Part shown: positions 27,816-35,971 of the stretch, piece by piece | Layout of the letters: every line of letters starts with the position of its first letter | How positions within the stretch are numbered: position 1 is the first letter of the stretch | From: Alkalihalobacillus sp. TS-13 | GTDB taxonomy: Bacteria > Bacillota > Bacilli > Bacillales > Fictibacillaceae | Length of the DNA: 64,000 bases | Assembly (NCBI RefSeq): GCF_019720915.1 | Contig: NZ_JAHKSI010000001.1 | Span: forward strand, 2,790,001-2,854,000 | Reading direction: 5' to 3' | Translations under genes and position numbers: made by a program | The notes under the pieces: model-generated | Databases searched by the model: none | Told to the model about the DNA's origin: nothing | Seen by the model: only the letters and a program-made list of their open reading frames with translations

Positions 27816-28664
27816 TTAAGCATTTGCGTGACCGAGGACTCCATTCGTTGCAGCCATCCCAATGATGACAACACCCCACATATGTTTATAGGCGGTAACG
27901 AAGTCATCACATGTGAAGCGGATCGATTTTGGTCCGGTAAGTTCTACTGACGGAATCGTTGTCGTCATCAAAGCCTGTTGGGAACCTTTGAATTCAATGT
28001 CAAATGTGATTGGTCCTTCAACTTTATAAGGTTGGAATTCGTTGATTCGTCTTACAGCAGCTTCCGCTTTTTCTTCAATGATCTTGCGTGCCCGTTTCGG
28101 TGGAATCAACTCTGCCGCGAAGCGATCGATTCCGTATTTGACAACGGCTGCTTCGACTTCCGGTAATGTCTCCCTAACTTCTGCGACATAAGCATCGTCA
28201 CCGGAAATGAAGATCGTCGGTACATCGAAATCACCTGCAACCCCTGCATTCATCTCCGTTTCTCCGACGACTTTTCCGTTAATCTTCATCTCCCCAACAC
28301 AAATACCTGCGAGTGTGTGGCTGATCGTCGTCCTTTCAGAACCCGCTTCTCGACCGTGATGACCGATGAACATGATTCCATCGAACGTCTCGTCCAACCC
28401 TTGCAGCTGACACATCACCCGATTGTTACCGGATACAAGACGAGCCCTTTCATCCAGATCCTCAATAAAGATGTTGGACATATTGCCATGCCCGTCAGCA
28501 ACCACGACTTCTGTCGCCCCGCCTTTGAAGGCACCTTCAATCGCAGCGTTGACTTCCTGTGTCATCAGTTTTCTGAATCGCTGATACTCATCGTTTTTCT
28601 TAAGCTGCACGTTCGTAGCGACGCCAGAAATCCCTTCAATATCGGCTGAAATGAAAATTTTCAT
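27816..28664 (-). CDS. dppA: D-aminopeptidase DppA
   Basis: A 282-residue zinc M55 peptidase. Metal ligands are visible in FISADIEGISG (Asp8, Glu10), VVADGHGNMSN (His about 60), MFIGHHGR (His about 104) and GETEMNAGVAG (Glu about 133). It cleaves D-Ala-containing peptides, for example cell-wall-derived D-Ala-D-Ala. In B. subtilis dppA leads the dipeptide transport operon used as nutrients become scarce; the same placement here supports uptake and use of wall or environmental peptides. Confidence 0.95.
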   Translation of the reverse strand: MKIFISADIEGISGVATNVQLKKNDEYQRFRKLMTQEVNAAIEGAFKGGATEVVVADGHGNMSNIFIEDLDERARLVSGNNRVMCQLQGLDETFDGIMFIGHHGREAGSERTTISHTLAGICVGEMKINGKVVGETEMNAGVAGDFDVPTIFISGDDAYVAEVRETLPEVEAAVVKYGIDRFAAELIPPKRARKIIEEKAEAAVRRINEFQPYKVEGPITFDIEFKGSQQALMTTTIPSVELTGPKSIRFTCDDFVTAYKHMWGVVIIGMAATNGVLGHANA

Positions 28665-28678
28665 AGCTTTCTCCCCTT

Positions 28679-29755
28679 TTAAAAATGGAATGTTGTTTCC
28701 TCAGAACAATCCTGGATAAATTCAAATAGAATACGTTTGACTGCTTCAAGGTCATTCAAATCGATCACTTCCACAGGAGAATGTGCATTTCTTGACGGAA
28801 TAGACAACACGCCAGTCGGAACACCCTTATTAGCTAAGGTGACCGCCCCAGCATCTGTTCCAATTCCAGTGAAAATCTCAAGCTGATGAGGGATCGAGTG
28901 CTCTTTTGCCAATTCGACAAGCTTGTCTTTGACTGCTGGATGGGCGATCAAACTGGCATCCATAATCTTTATGCCGGCTCCTTCACCAAGCTTGAGACTA
29001 TCATCCATCACATCTTCAGGCGTATCACTTACTGCAGTCGTATCAAGTGCAATCGCGAAATCGAAATCCAATTCGGATAACGCCACCTTTGCTCCTCTCA
29101 AACCAACTTCCTCTTGGACTGTAAAGAGTGCAATCAATTCACCAGCAAAATCACGAGTTTGCAAGGCTTCTAGAAGTTGAAGCAAAACCACACATCCTGC
29201 CCTGTCATCGAATCCCTTTCCTACGACTTTCCCAGTCTTTTCAGAACCAAGGTGTTCGAGGGTAGATGCCCAAGTGATTGGGTCTCCTACTTCAATTCCA
29301 AGCCTAGAAACTTCCTGTGGTGATCTTGCCCCGACATCTATGTAAAGCTGGCGGAAGTCTCTTACTCTATCAGGATTATCAAACTTCTTATAATGGGCAG
29401 AAATCTAATGGGCAGAAATCGTCCCGATCACTCCTAGACATGGACCACTTTTTGTCCTCACTGTGACTTTTTGAGCCAATAGGATCCGGTCATCATGTCC
29501 GCCAAGCTTCTCGAAACGAATCAGCCCATTCGACTCAATCTTTTTTACGATAAAACCTACTTCATCCATATGGGCGGTCACCAACACCCTCGGTCCAGGA
29601 TTTCTGCCTTTTAGCCGCGCAGTGACATTCCCTATTGGGTCTACATGGACTTGATTGCAAAATTCAGCAACTTTTTCCTTAATGAATGCTGTCAAAGGCT
29701 GTTCATAACCACAAGGACCTGAAAGCTCCGTTAACTTTCTCAACGTTTCTAACAT
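28679..29755 (-). pseudogene. M42 family aminopeptidase interrupted by a 15-bp tandem duplication
   Basis: The frame from ATG 29755 to 28679 encodes an M42 glutamyl-aminopeptidase/endoglucanase-type metallopeptidase of about 353 residues. It has SGPCGYEQPLTAFIKEKV, VTAHMDEVGFIV (first metal ligand), GFDDRAGCVVLL, FTVQEEVGLRGA (catalytic Glu pair), ALDTT and the C-terminal SRNAHSPVE. At 29392-29420 the 15-bp unit GATTTCTGCCCATTA (minus strand) is present twice in tandem. This adds five codons and reads GCC CAT TAG, a stop after residue 116, while the frame stays open on the other side. Removing one unit restores a normal protein. Dipeptide breakdown after OppABCDF uptake is the likely original role. 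Confidence 0.9.
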
Positions 29756-29823
29756 GATTCACCCCTTCTGTCATATTCAGATTCTTCTGAATATTGTTGG
29801 TAAAAGAAGCCACCTTTGGGCTC

Positions 29824-30285
29824 CTAAATGTACTCGAATGTGTTTTTATGGACATCCATCTGGATCAGGACATTCGTCGATGTAATGCTAGGAATCCGAT
29901 GGACTTTCTTGATCGTCTCTGTCAATTCCTCATAGTCCCGCACATTCATTTGAGCGAGTAACTGATAATCTCCTGAAGTAGTTGTGATATAGCGCATCAC
30001 CCGGATATCTTGAAGTTCTTTGATAACTTGGTCGATATTTTGCGGTACCACCTTTATTTGTACGATCGCAGCCATTTTGATTCCTAGCGAGATTGGATTG
30101 ACGACTCCGACAACCTCGATGATATCGTTGTCAATCATATTGTTATACCGTGTACGGACTGTCTTTTCTGTCACATCAAGGTTGTTTGCAATCTCGGCGA
30201 ATGACATACGTCCGTTTTTTGAGAGAAATTTAATGATCTTTTTATCCAGATCATCAATCAACTCTTTTTCAGGTATCGAACCCAT
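29824..30285 (-). CDS. Lrp/AsnC family transcriptional regulator
   Basis: A 153-residue regulator. An N-terminal HTH (LDKKIIKFLSKNGRMSFAEIANNLDVTEKTVRTRYNNMIDNDII) is joined to a C-terminal RAM/AsnC effector-binding domain (AAIVQIKVVPQNIDQVIKELQDIRVMRYITTTSGDYQLLAQMNVRDYEELTETI). Such proteins sense amino acids and form octamers. It is divergent from the amidohydrolase gene and upstream of the peptidase-dppA-opp genes, so it is a good candidate controller of both. Confidence 0.92.
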   Translation of the reverse strand: MGSIPEKELIDDLDKKIIKFLSKNGRMSFAEIANNLDVTEKTVRTRYNNMIDNDIIEVVGVVNPISLGIKMAAIVQIKVVPQNIDQVIKELQDIRVMRYITTTSGDYQLLAQMNVRDYEELTETIKKVHRIPSITSTNVLIQMDVHKNTFEYI

Positions 30286-30485
30286 TAACTATTACTCCTT
30301 TCAGTACAATATTCATAGATCAATTGCTTAAATAGGACTAAAGTTCAATATTATTTACTGTTTACAATACAATTTTTATAGATTACTATTAAAAAAAGTA
30401 ATTTTTAAACAGTATAAATTTTCAGTTTTCTTTTCGCAAGTGTTTTTTCAAATATTTATCAAAAAAGAATGGAAGGTGTAGAAAG

Positions 30486-31631
30486 ATGTTACTTATTGAA
30501 AACGCAACCATCATTATTGGGACAGGCGAAGTCATCAATGACGGGAAAATCTTGATAAAAGGAAAGAAAATTGAAAAGATCGGTCATTTCACATATGAAA
30601 ACGACGATGTAAAAATCATGGATGCGAATGATAAGGTAATAAGTCCCGGGCTTATAGATGTACATACACACTTAGGCGTCCATGAAGAAGGGATTGGAAA
30701 CATCGGACATGATTTCAATGAGACGAGTGATCCGATCACTCCAGAGGTACGGGCGATCGATGGAATCAACCCGAGAGAAAAAGGGTTTGAAGATGCAAGA
30801 AAAGCAGGTGTCACCACTGTCCAGGTTCTACCAGGCAGCGCCAACGTCATAGGTGGAGAAATGGTCACCCTGAAAACCGCGGGTACAATTGTCGATGAAA
30901 TGGTGATCCGTAATCCTTCTGGTATGAAAGCTGCATTCGGTGAAAATCCCAAACGCTTGCATGGCACCAAAGGAAAGGCACCCATCACTAGGATGGGCAT
31001 CGCCGCCTTATTTCGCAAAGAAATGCGCAAAGCCCAGCAATACTTAGAGAAAAAAGAGAACGGAAAAAAACCCGACTTTGATCTAGGACTCGAAAATCTA
31101 TGTAAAGTACTTCAAAAAGAAATCCCGTTACGCGCTCATGCCCATCGTGCAGATGATATCGTCACCTTGCTCAGGCTTGCCAAAGAATTCGATATTGAGA
31201 TTACGATCGAACATTGTACAGAAGGCCACCATATTGCAGAATATGTCGCTTCGCACGGATTTCATGTATCAGCTGGGCCGACCATGTCAACGCGGTCTAA
31301 AATCGAACTTTCCGAAAAAGGGTGGCACACTCCGAAAGTACTAGCTGAAGCCGGTGTCTCCGTTTCGATTACGACCGATCACCCCGTTGTCGGAATCGAA
31401 TACCTCCTTTCCAGTGTGGCGAACGCAATAAAATTCGGACTAAATGAAACTGAAGCATGGAGGTCGATTACGCTTACAGCAGCACAGCATCTGGGTATAG
31501 AAGATCGAGTCGGTTCGTTGGAGGAAGGAAAAGACGCAGATTTAGTTATCTGGAGTGGAGATCCATTTGATCTAAGAAACAGTGTGGAAACCACGATCAT
31601 CAATGGGGAAATTGTGTATAACAAAGAGTAA
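30486..31631 (+). CDS. Amidohydrolase family protein
   Basis: A 381-residue TIM-barrel metal-dependent hydrolase. It has the N-terminal beta sandwich (NATIIIGTGEVINDGKILIKGKKIEKIG), the metal site PGLIDVHTHLG, ALRAHAHRADDI-type histidines (RAHAHRADD), ITIEHCTEGHH, the catalytic Asp in VSITTDHPV and the C-terminal EEGKDADLVIWSGDPFDLRNSVETTIINGEIVY. It resembles imidazolonepropionase-like and isoaspartyl/prolidase-like amidohydrolases. Given the peptide-use neighbourhood, cleavage of an amide of a modified dipeptide is plausible; the substrate is not determinable. Confidence 0.9.
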   Translation: MLLIENATIIIGTGEVINDGKILIKGKKIEKIGHFTYENDDVKIMDANDKVISPGLIDVHTHLGVHEEGIGNIGHDFNETSDPITPEVRAIDGINPREKGFEDARKAGVTTVQVLPGSANVIGGEMVTLKTAGTIVDEMVIRNPSGMKAAFGENPKRLHGTKGKAPITRMGIAALFRKEMRKAQQYLEKKENGKKPDFDLGLENLCKVLQKEIPLRAHAHRADDIVTLLRLAKEFDIEITIEHCTEGHHIAEYVASHGFHVSAGPTMSTRSKIELSEKGWHTPKVLAEAGVSVSITTDHPVVGIEYLLSSVANAIKFGLNETEAWRSITLTAAQHLGIEDRVGSLEEGKDADLVIWSGDPFDLRNSVETTIINGEIVYNKE

Positions 31632-31638
31632 TAGAAAA

Positions 31639-31664
31639 GGAGTCTGGATATTCCTCCAGACTCC
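31639..31664. terminator. Terminator hairpin between amidohydrolase and flagellar operon
   Basis: GGAGTCTGGA pairs with TCCAGACTCC around TATTCC. It lies between convergent genes, with T-rich sequence on the plus side (taatgtttatg), so it may serve both. Confidence 0.75.
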
Positions 31665-31686
31665 TAATGTTTATGTATAAATGGTA

Positions 31687-32070
31687 TTAGTGCAGTAAAT
31701 AGGGTTGAAACTTCGCTTGCATGAGGATGCTCCATGATGAAAAGGCAGGGATCAACTTCGATAACACGATAGCCTTTTTGCACTCCTCATTATGAAAGTT
31801 CACTTCGAGCTCCTCGACGATTTCAATGATTGAGCCGAACAGCTGAACTTCTTGTAAAATCACGTCTTTCCCAAAGGCTTCGACTAACGTCTGGTTCGCC
31901 ATTTCGAATTGAGAAAAGGCGAGAAATACATCTCCAAGCACACGATCACCAGCTTCAAAATGACCTAGCTTATATTTTGCCTGAATATGTTCAAAACCCT
32001 CTTCAACAATTGCAAGTAAATCCACATACTGCCTGATGATTTCATAATGTTTCTGATCAATTGCTAACAT
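31687..32070 (-). CDS. Hypothetical protein at the end of the flaG-fliDST operon
   Basis: I do not recognise a family. The 127-residue sequence looks entirely alpha-helical (MLAIDQKHYEIIRQYVDLLAIVEEGF, FEMANQTLVEAFGKDVILQEVQLFGSIIEIVEELEVNF), acidic, with no signal peptide or membrane segment. It begins 6 bp after the FliT stop with GAGGAAG upstream, so it is co-transcribed with the flagellar chaperone genes. Helical content and position suggest a small chaperone or regulator for flagellar export substrates, but that is inference. Confidence 0.7.
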   Translation of the reverse strand: MLAIDQKHYEIIRQYVDLLAIVEEGFEHIQAKYKLGHFEAGDRVLGDVFLAFSQFEMANQTLVEAFGKDVILQEVQLFGSIIEIVEELEVNFHNEECKKAIVLSKLIPAFSSWSILMQAKFQPYLLH

Positions 32071-32076
32071 TCCGAC

Positions 32077-32427
32077 CTACTTCCTCTTATCAAAGAACAT
32101 CCCGTCTGCGCTGTTTCCTTGATAAGGATTTGCATATTTCGTATTGTTCGTCCGTTTCATCCTGATTTTCATGAGCTGCCCTTTGATTTCCTGCATCTGA
32201 TTGTCCAGATAAGGCTGGATCAGCTTGTTGATTTCCACAAGCTGTTTTCCCAGCTCTTTTTCCTTAGAAGAGTAGTCCCCCGTCAGCCGTTCAATCAATT
32301 TTTGCCGATAATCGATATACTCGTTCAGCTCTTCGAAATAATGATCCGGCTTTTCTTCAGGTAGCCCCTTTTTCACATGATCATAAAGCTTTTCGGTGTG
32401 TTCCAACAACTCCTGCACCGCACTCAT
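32077..32427 (-). CDS. fliT: Flagellar chaperone FliT-like protein
   Basis: A 116-residue helical protein (VQELLEHTEKLYDHVKKGLPEE, DYRQKLIERLTGDYSSKEKELGKQLVEINKLIQPYLDNQMQEIKGQLMKIRMKR) with the size and position of Bacillus FliT, the export chaperone for FliD. Its ATG shares a base with the fliS TAA (TAATG), so translation is coupled. The C-terminal NPYQGNSADGMFFDKRK is a typical Bacillus FliT tail. Confidence 0.85.
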   Translation of the reverse strand: MSAVQELLEHTEKLYDHVKKGLPEEKPDHYFEELNEYIDYRQKLIERLTGDYSSKEKELGKQLVEINKLIQPYLDNQMQEIKGQLMKIRMKRTNNTKYANPYQGNSADGMFFDKRK

Positions 32428-32828
32428 TACGCTTGGCCCCCTGCCCCATAACTCGCTTTTCGATTTTGCTGGATGACTTGTTTCCAGGTATCCCGAAACT
32501 CCACTGTCAAACCTTCGACTTCTTCAATGATCGCCACGTCACTTTTAACGTTCGCATCGATCAAACGGCGATTCATATAATCATAAAGCTGCATCATCTG
32601 CTTCCCGACAGGAACATCCGTGTTCAACGTCACCATCAGCTCCTGGATGATCTTTTGCGCTTTTAAAAGGTTTGTGTTTTTCTCTTCTACTTTACCGGCT
32701 TCAATTGCTACCTTTGCCTGTTTTAAAAATTTCAAGCACCCGTTATAAAGCATTAACGTCAATTCACCTGGAGACGCCGTTCCGACTGAGTTCTGTTGGT
32801 ACGTTTGGTATGCATTGTTCAAAGACAT
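32427..32828 (-). CDS. fliS: Flagellin export chaperone FliS
   Basis: A 133-residue four-helix protein with the family signature YQTYQQNSVGTASPGELTLMLYNGCLKFL. It binds the C-terminal D0 region of flagellin in the cytoplasm and stops premature polymerisation. In B. subtilis it also helps release FliW. The ATG at 32828 aligns with other FliS proteins; a TTG six bases upstream is better spaced from AAGGAG and could also be used. Its client's C-terminus has two possible versions here (see hag intron 3). Confidence 0.93.
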   Translation of the reverse strand: MSLNNAYQTYQQNSVGTASPGELTLMLYNGCLKFLKQAKVAIEAGKVEEKNTNLLKAQKIIQELMVTLNTDVPVGKQMMQLYDYMNRRLIDANVKSDVAIIEEVEGLTVEFRDTWKQVIQQNRKASYGAGGQA

Positions 32829-32863
32829 GGTCAATCAAACAACTCCTTAGAAGTTTTCACGGC

Positions 32864-34417
32864 CTACATGCCGCCGCCAAATTGATTCATCAAAAACATA
32901 GACTGCTGGTTCATCCGGCTAATCGCTTTTTCCATCGCCGTAAACTGACGCCAGTAACGATCCTCGATACCGACCAATTTCCGTTCAAAATTGTCAATCC
33001 GCGAGTCGAGATCGTTCAAGTTACGGCCCATTGTGAACTGCTGGTTTGTTTTTAAAGCGTTCCCAGCTTTTGATTCAATCTTATCCATAGTGTCTGCAAT
33101 GGATTCACGAAGCCTGCGTGCAATTCCTTGTTCACTTGTCGTCGTTCCTTTACTCATGAACAATTCGTATACTGCATTCGGATCGTCCTTGATCGCTTTT
33201 TTGAGCTTATCCGGGTCGATAATCAGTTTCCCACCATCCCGGTAATTGCTCGAAGTCGTAATCCCGATTTGCGCGAGCTGATTATAGTCAGACGACACAT
33301 TCGCTCCAGTAACTTGAGAGTAAAGCCCTGAACGCATGGAGTTCAATCCGCCTGATAAAATCGTGTCGCCCCGGAGCATCCCGCTCTTCGCCTTCTCTTC
33401 CCATAGTTCGACTTCACGATCTTCCATATCCTCACGCTGTTCTTTCGTCAAAGGCTGGAAGTCACGATACCGCTGTTCACCAATCTCTCCATTGATTTTC
33501 TCAATCGTTTCATTGTACTTATCAACAAATTTCACGATGGAGTCGAAAATGGAATCCGTATCCTGCGTGACAGAGATGTTCGCCGACCCAACCTGTTTCA
33601 AGTTGTAGGTGACATCGTTGATGGAAAAAGTATTGGACGAACGAGACGTCTGGAAACCATTGATTTTGAATGAAGCGTCCTCACCAGCTGTTTTTCCTGT
33701 AAGTTCAGCTCCAGTGGTAGCATTACTGAACCCAAGTGCTTGGAAAAAGTCTCTTGTGGTGTCATCACCGATTGAAATTGAAGCATCTTTCCCGGTATTC
33801 TTCATTGTCAAAACGACTTTATTGGTAGCTTCATCGTAAAAAGCAGAAACCCCCAGAGAAGTATGAGCATTGATTTTCGCCATGATATCGTTGATTGAAT
33901 CAGTCGAAGGATCGATGTCCAATGAGATATCACTAGCTTGTGATTCTCCAGGTTTGATGACACTTAATTTAAGACTGAAGGGAGTTGTAAAACTTTTGTC
34001 TCCACTTGTAGTGCCGAAAGTAACATCCTGTATGTTGGTATCCCCTGAAACAACATTACCATTGTTATCTAAAACCTTTGTTTCTGAACTATAAACTGCT
34101 GCTTTTGCTAAACTCAGAACATCAATATTCGTACTCGTCGCTGAAGCATCACTTCCAGCCGTCGCTGTTACTGCTGATTCATTCGAACTTACTGTCGATT
34201 TCGTCAAATAAGTCGATTGACGGAAAACACCATCGAAAATAAACTGATCAAGATCCTTCAACAGTTTGTTCATTTCACGATAGTCGTCACGTTTCCACTC
34301 AAGCAGCTGCTTGTCCTGATTCATTTTATCAAGCGGAATCCGTTCTGCCTTCATCAGATCCTTGACGAGCTGATCAATGTCCATTCCACTGGCAAGGCCA
34401 CCAATACGCATGTCCAT
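32864..34417 (-). CDS. fliD: Flagellar filament cap protein FliD
   Basis: A 517-residue FliD. The N-terminal D0 (MDMRIGGLASGMDIDQLVKDLMKAERIPLDKMNQDKQLLEWKRDDYREMNKLL) matches FliD_N, the central variable domain is Ser/Thr/Asp-rich, and FliD_C contains IGITTSSNYRDGGKLIIDPDKLKKAI and a coiled-coil C-terminus ending SMFLMNQFGGGM. It caps the growing filament and folds flagellin subunits. Second gene of flaG-fliD-fliS-fliT. Confidence 0.95.
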   Translation of the reverse strand: MDMRIGGLASGMDIDQLVKDLMKAERIPLDKMNQDKQLLEWKRDDYREMNKLLKDLDQFIFDGVFRQSTYLTKSTVSSNESAVTATAGSDASATSTNIDVLSLAKAAVYSSETKVLDNNGNVVSGDTNIQDVTFGTTSGDKSFTTPFSLKLSVIKPGESQASDISLDIDPSTDSINDIMAKINAHTSLGVSAFYDEATNKVVLTMKNTGKDASISIGDDTTRDFFQALGFSNATTGAELTGKTAGEDASFKINGFQTSRSSNTFSINDVTYNLKQVGSANISVTQDTDSIFDSIVKFVDKYNETIEKINGEIGEQRYRDFQPLTKEQREDMEDREVELWEEKAKSGMLRGDTILSGGLNSMRSGLYSQVTGANVSSDYNQLAQIGITTSSNYRDGGKLIIDPDKLKKAIKDDPNAVYELFMSKGTTTSEQGIARRLRESIADTMDKIESKAGNALKTNQQFTMGRNLNDLDSRIDNFERKLVGIEDRYWRQFTAMEKAISRMNQQSMFLMNQFGGGM

Positions 34418-34429
34418 TCCATTTCACCT

Positions 34430-34780
34430 CTAAATTTTTTCGTCTACGATAATCCCCACAAGTTCCGCCATCGCCGCATACATATCCAAAAACTTTTTGT
34501 TCGGTATCTCTCTAATGACTTCTTTAGTCTTGTCATCGATCACCTGCACGTAATATCGATCTAACTTTTCATGGAGTTCGAATTTTAATGACGTATGTGT
34601 AGGTACTAAGAAGTCGTTCATGCTCTCCACTTTTTCTTGTAGATCTTGTTTAGATAAAACAACATCCTGTTCTTTGTGAGGCTCTTTTTGTTCAGATCGA
34701 TTTTCATTATTTTTAGTTTCTAACCTAGCATCTTGCCTCGGAAAAACCGAAGGAGATGAATCGACATTCCCTACACCCAT
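34430..34780 (-). CDS. flaG: FlaG-like protein
   Basis: A 116-residue protein with a polar, disordered N-terminus and the conserved C-terminal FlaG domain (LKFELHEKLDRYYVQVIDDKTKEVIREIPNKKFLDMYAAMAELVGIIVDEKI). FlaG influences filament length. It is the first gene of the operon, preceded by AGGGGGAG and a sigma-D promoter. Confidence 0.92.
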   Translation of the reverse strand: MGVGNVDSSPSVFPRQDARLETKNNENRSEQKEPHKEQDVVLSKQDLQEKVESMNDFLVPTHTSLKFELHEKLDRYYVQVIDDKTKEVIREIPNKKFLDMYAAMAELVGIIVDEKI

Positions 34781-34814
34781 AACCGCTCCCCCTATTAACT
34801 TATCTCTATCTTTT

Positions 34815-34841
34815 TTATCGGTAAGAATATCATAATCTTAA
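34815..34841 (-). promoter_or_regulatory. Sigma-D promoter of flaG-fliDST
   Basis: On the minus strand TTAA (34841-34838), a 15-bp spacer and ACCGATAA (34822-34815) match the sigma-D pattern TAAA-N15-GCCGATAA with one mismatch in each box. Confidence 0.7.
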
Positions 34842-34849
34842 GGGAAAAA

Positions 34850-34876
34850 TGGTATAATTAACAGGAACGTACGTTC
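34850..34876 (+). promoter_or_regulatory. Extended -10 promoter overlapped by a LexA (DinR) box
   Basis: TGGTATAAT (34850-34858) is an extended -10. Seven bases further on GAACGTACGTTC (34865-34876) is a perfect GAAC-N4-GTTC with the favoured RNRY centre, the Gram-positive LexA operator, covering the expected transcription start. It lies 24 bp before the homing endonuclease ATG. The -35 region is weak. Confidence 0.7.
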
Positions 34877-34899
34877 TTGTTGCGAAGGAGGTTTTTATT

Positions 34900-35949
34900 A
34901 TGGATGAGAGTGAAATGATTGCGTATATTAAGAAGCATTTTCCTTTTGAAAGTACAGAAAAGGTGGCTAAGTATTTAAACCTCTCTGAATTTAAAGTAAG
35001 GGCCATTGCTAAGAAAAATCATATTTACAAGAATGAAGATTACTTGAACCAACTTAAATATCAATTAGTTCAAAATAGAAGAAAGTGGTATGAAGAGAAC
35101 ATCCCTAGTTTTTCTCCAACTTTTATACAAGAGCAATTACTTTATGGCAGTTTACTAGGAGATGGATACATTAGTAGAGGGGCTGAACGGAGTATTAATT
35201 ATGCTTATCAGGAACATTTCGGTAAATCCCAAAGAGAATATAGAGAATGGAAATTATCACAACTAGAAAACCTGGGTTTTAGAATAAACGGGAATTATCT
35301 ACGCTCAGGCAGTCACCCCTACTTCACTAGTTTAAGAAATGACCTCTATAATGATAGTTCAAAAGTACTCACTGATAACTTCCTTAGGAAATGTAAGCAC
35401 CCCATGTTTTTATCTGCGCTTTACCTAGATGATGGGAGTCTTTCAATAACAACTCGATTGAATAAAAACAAAAAAATCGTTTATTGTACTCCAAGCGTAA
35501 CTATTTACACATTAAACTTTCGGAAATATGAGAATCATAAATTAACAAGCCATATTAATAACCTGTTTAAAACAGATTTTGTTGTATCAAGGCATCCTGA
35601 TGGATATGGATCCATATTAAAGATTAATAAAGTAAAGGATGTCCGTAAATTTTTACAAATAATAGAACCTTATTCAAAATGTATACCTTCAATGAATTAT
35701 AAAACAAATATCGAGAAGAAAATTGAATCTATTTCTAATCGTATTTACAAAAAATACGGAAGAAATATAACTATTCAAACAAGCTCTTCTGATAACCAAA
35801 GGAATTACAGTTATGAAGAAATTAATAAAATTATTGCATTGAAGCAATCAGGAATGCAGGATAAAGATATAGCCAAATGTTTAAACAGAAGTTATTGGTC
35901 TATTGTATATAAAGTTTCCGAGTTACGTGAAAATGGCCGCCTCGATTGA
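34900..35949 (+). CDS. LAGLIDADG homing endonuclease (free-standing)
   Basis: A 349-residue protein. An N-terminal helix-turn-helix (EKVAKYLNLSEFKVRAIAKKN) precedes two LAGLIDADG-type helices, LLYGSLLGDGYIS (about 86-98) and FLSALYLDDGSLS (about 170-182). Both carry the catalytic acidic residue, so this is a monomeric double-motif nuclease of the LAGLIDADG DNA endonuclease type. A second HTH follows at the C-terminus (YEEINKIIALKQSGMQDKDIAKCLNRSYWSIVYKV). Such enzymes cut a long recognition site and drive copying of themselves or a nearby intron. It is not inside an intron: it lies opposite to, and 22 bp from, the stop of the intron-split hag gene, between hag and flaG. Its DNA is markedly more AT-rich than its neighbours, a sign of transfer. 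GAAGGAGG precedes the ATG. Confidence 0.9.
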   Translation: MDESEMIAYIKKHFPFESTEKVAKYLNLSEFKVRAIAKKNHIYKNEDYLNQLKYQLVQNRRKWYEENIPSFSPTFIQEQLLYGSLLGDGYISRGAERSINYAYQEHFGKSQREYREWKLSQLENLGFRINGNYLRSGSHPYFTSLRNDLYNDSSKVLTDNFLRKCKHPMFLSALYLDDGSLSITTRLNKNKKIVYCTPSVTIYTLNFRKYENHKLTSHINNLFKTDFVVSRHPDGYGSILKINKVKDVRKFLQIIEPYSKCIPSMNYKTNIEKKIESISNRIYKKYGRNITIQTSSSDNQRNYSYEEINKIIALKQSGMQDKDIAKCLNRSYWSIVYKVSELRENGRLD

Positions 35950-35958
35950 GACGACCAT
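35933..35958 (-). terminator. Terminator of hag, overlapping the endonuclease 3' end
   Basis: On the minus strand ATGGTCGTCTC pairs (two G-U) with GAGGCGGCCAT around AATC, followed by TTTTC. One arm is the last codons of the homing endonuclease gene on the other strand (Asn-Gly-Arg-Leu). Confidence 0.75.
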
Positions 35959-35971
35959 TAATGGAAAATGA

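Noticed and set aside
28679-29191. Separate small M42 gene starting at an internal TTG/GTG-type codon
   Set aside because: The reading frame extends upstream without interruption to the duplication-derived stop at 29406; it is the C-terminal part of one gene.
32201-32220. TTGTCCAGATAAGG within fliT as another 21-bp array unit
   Set aside because: A single occurrence inside a conserved coding sequence, with no neighbours at 21-bp steps.
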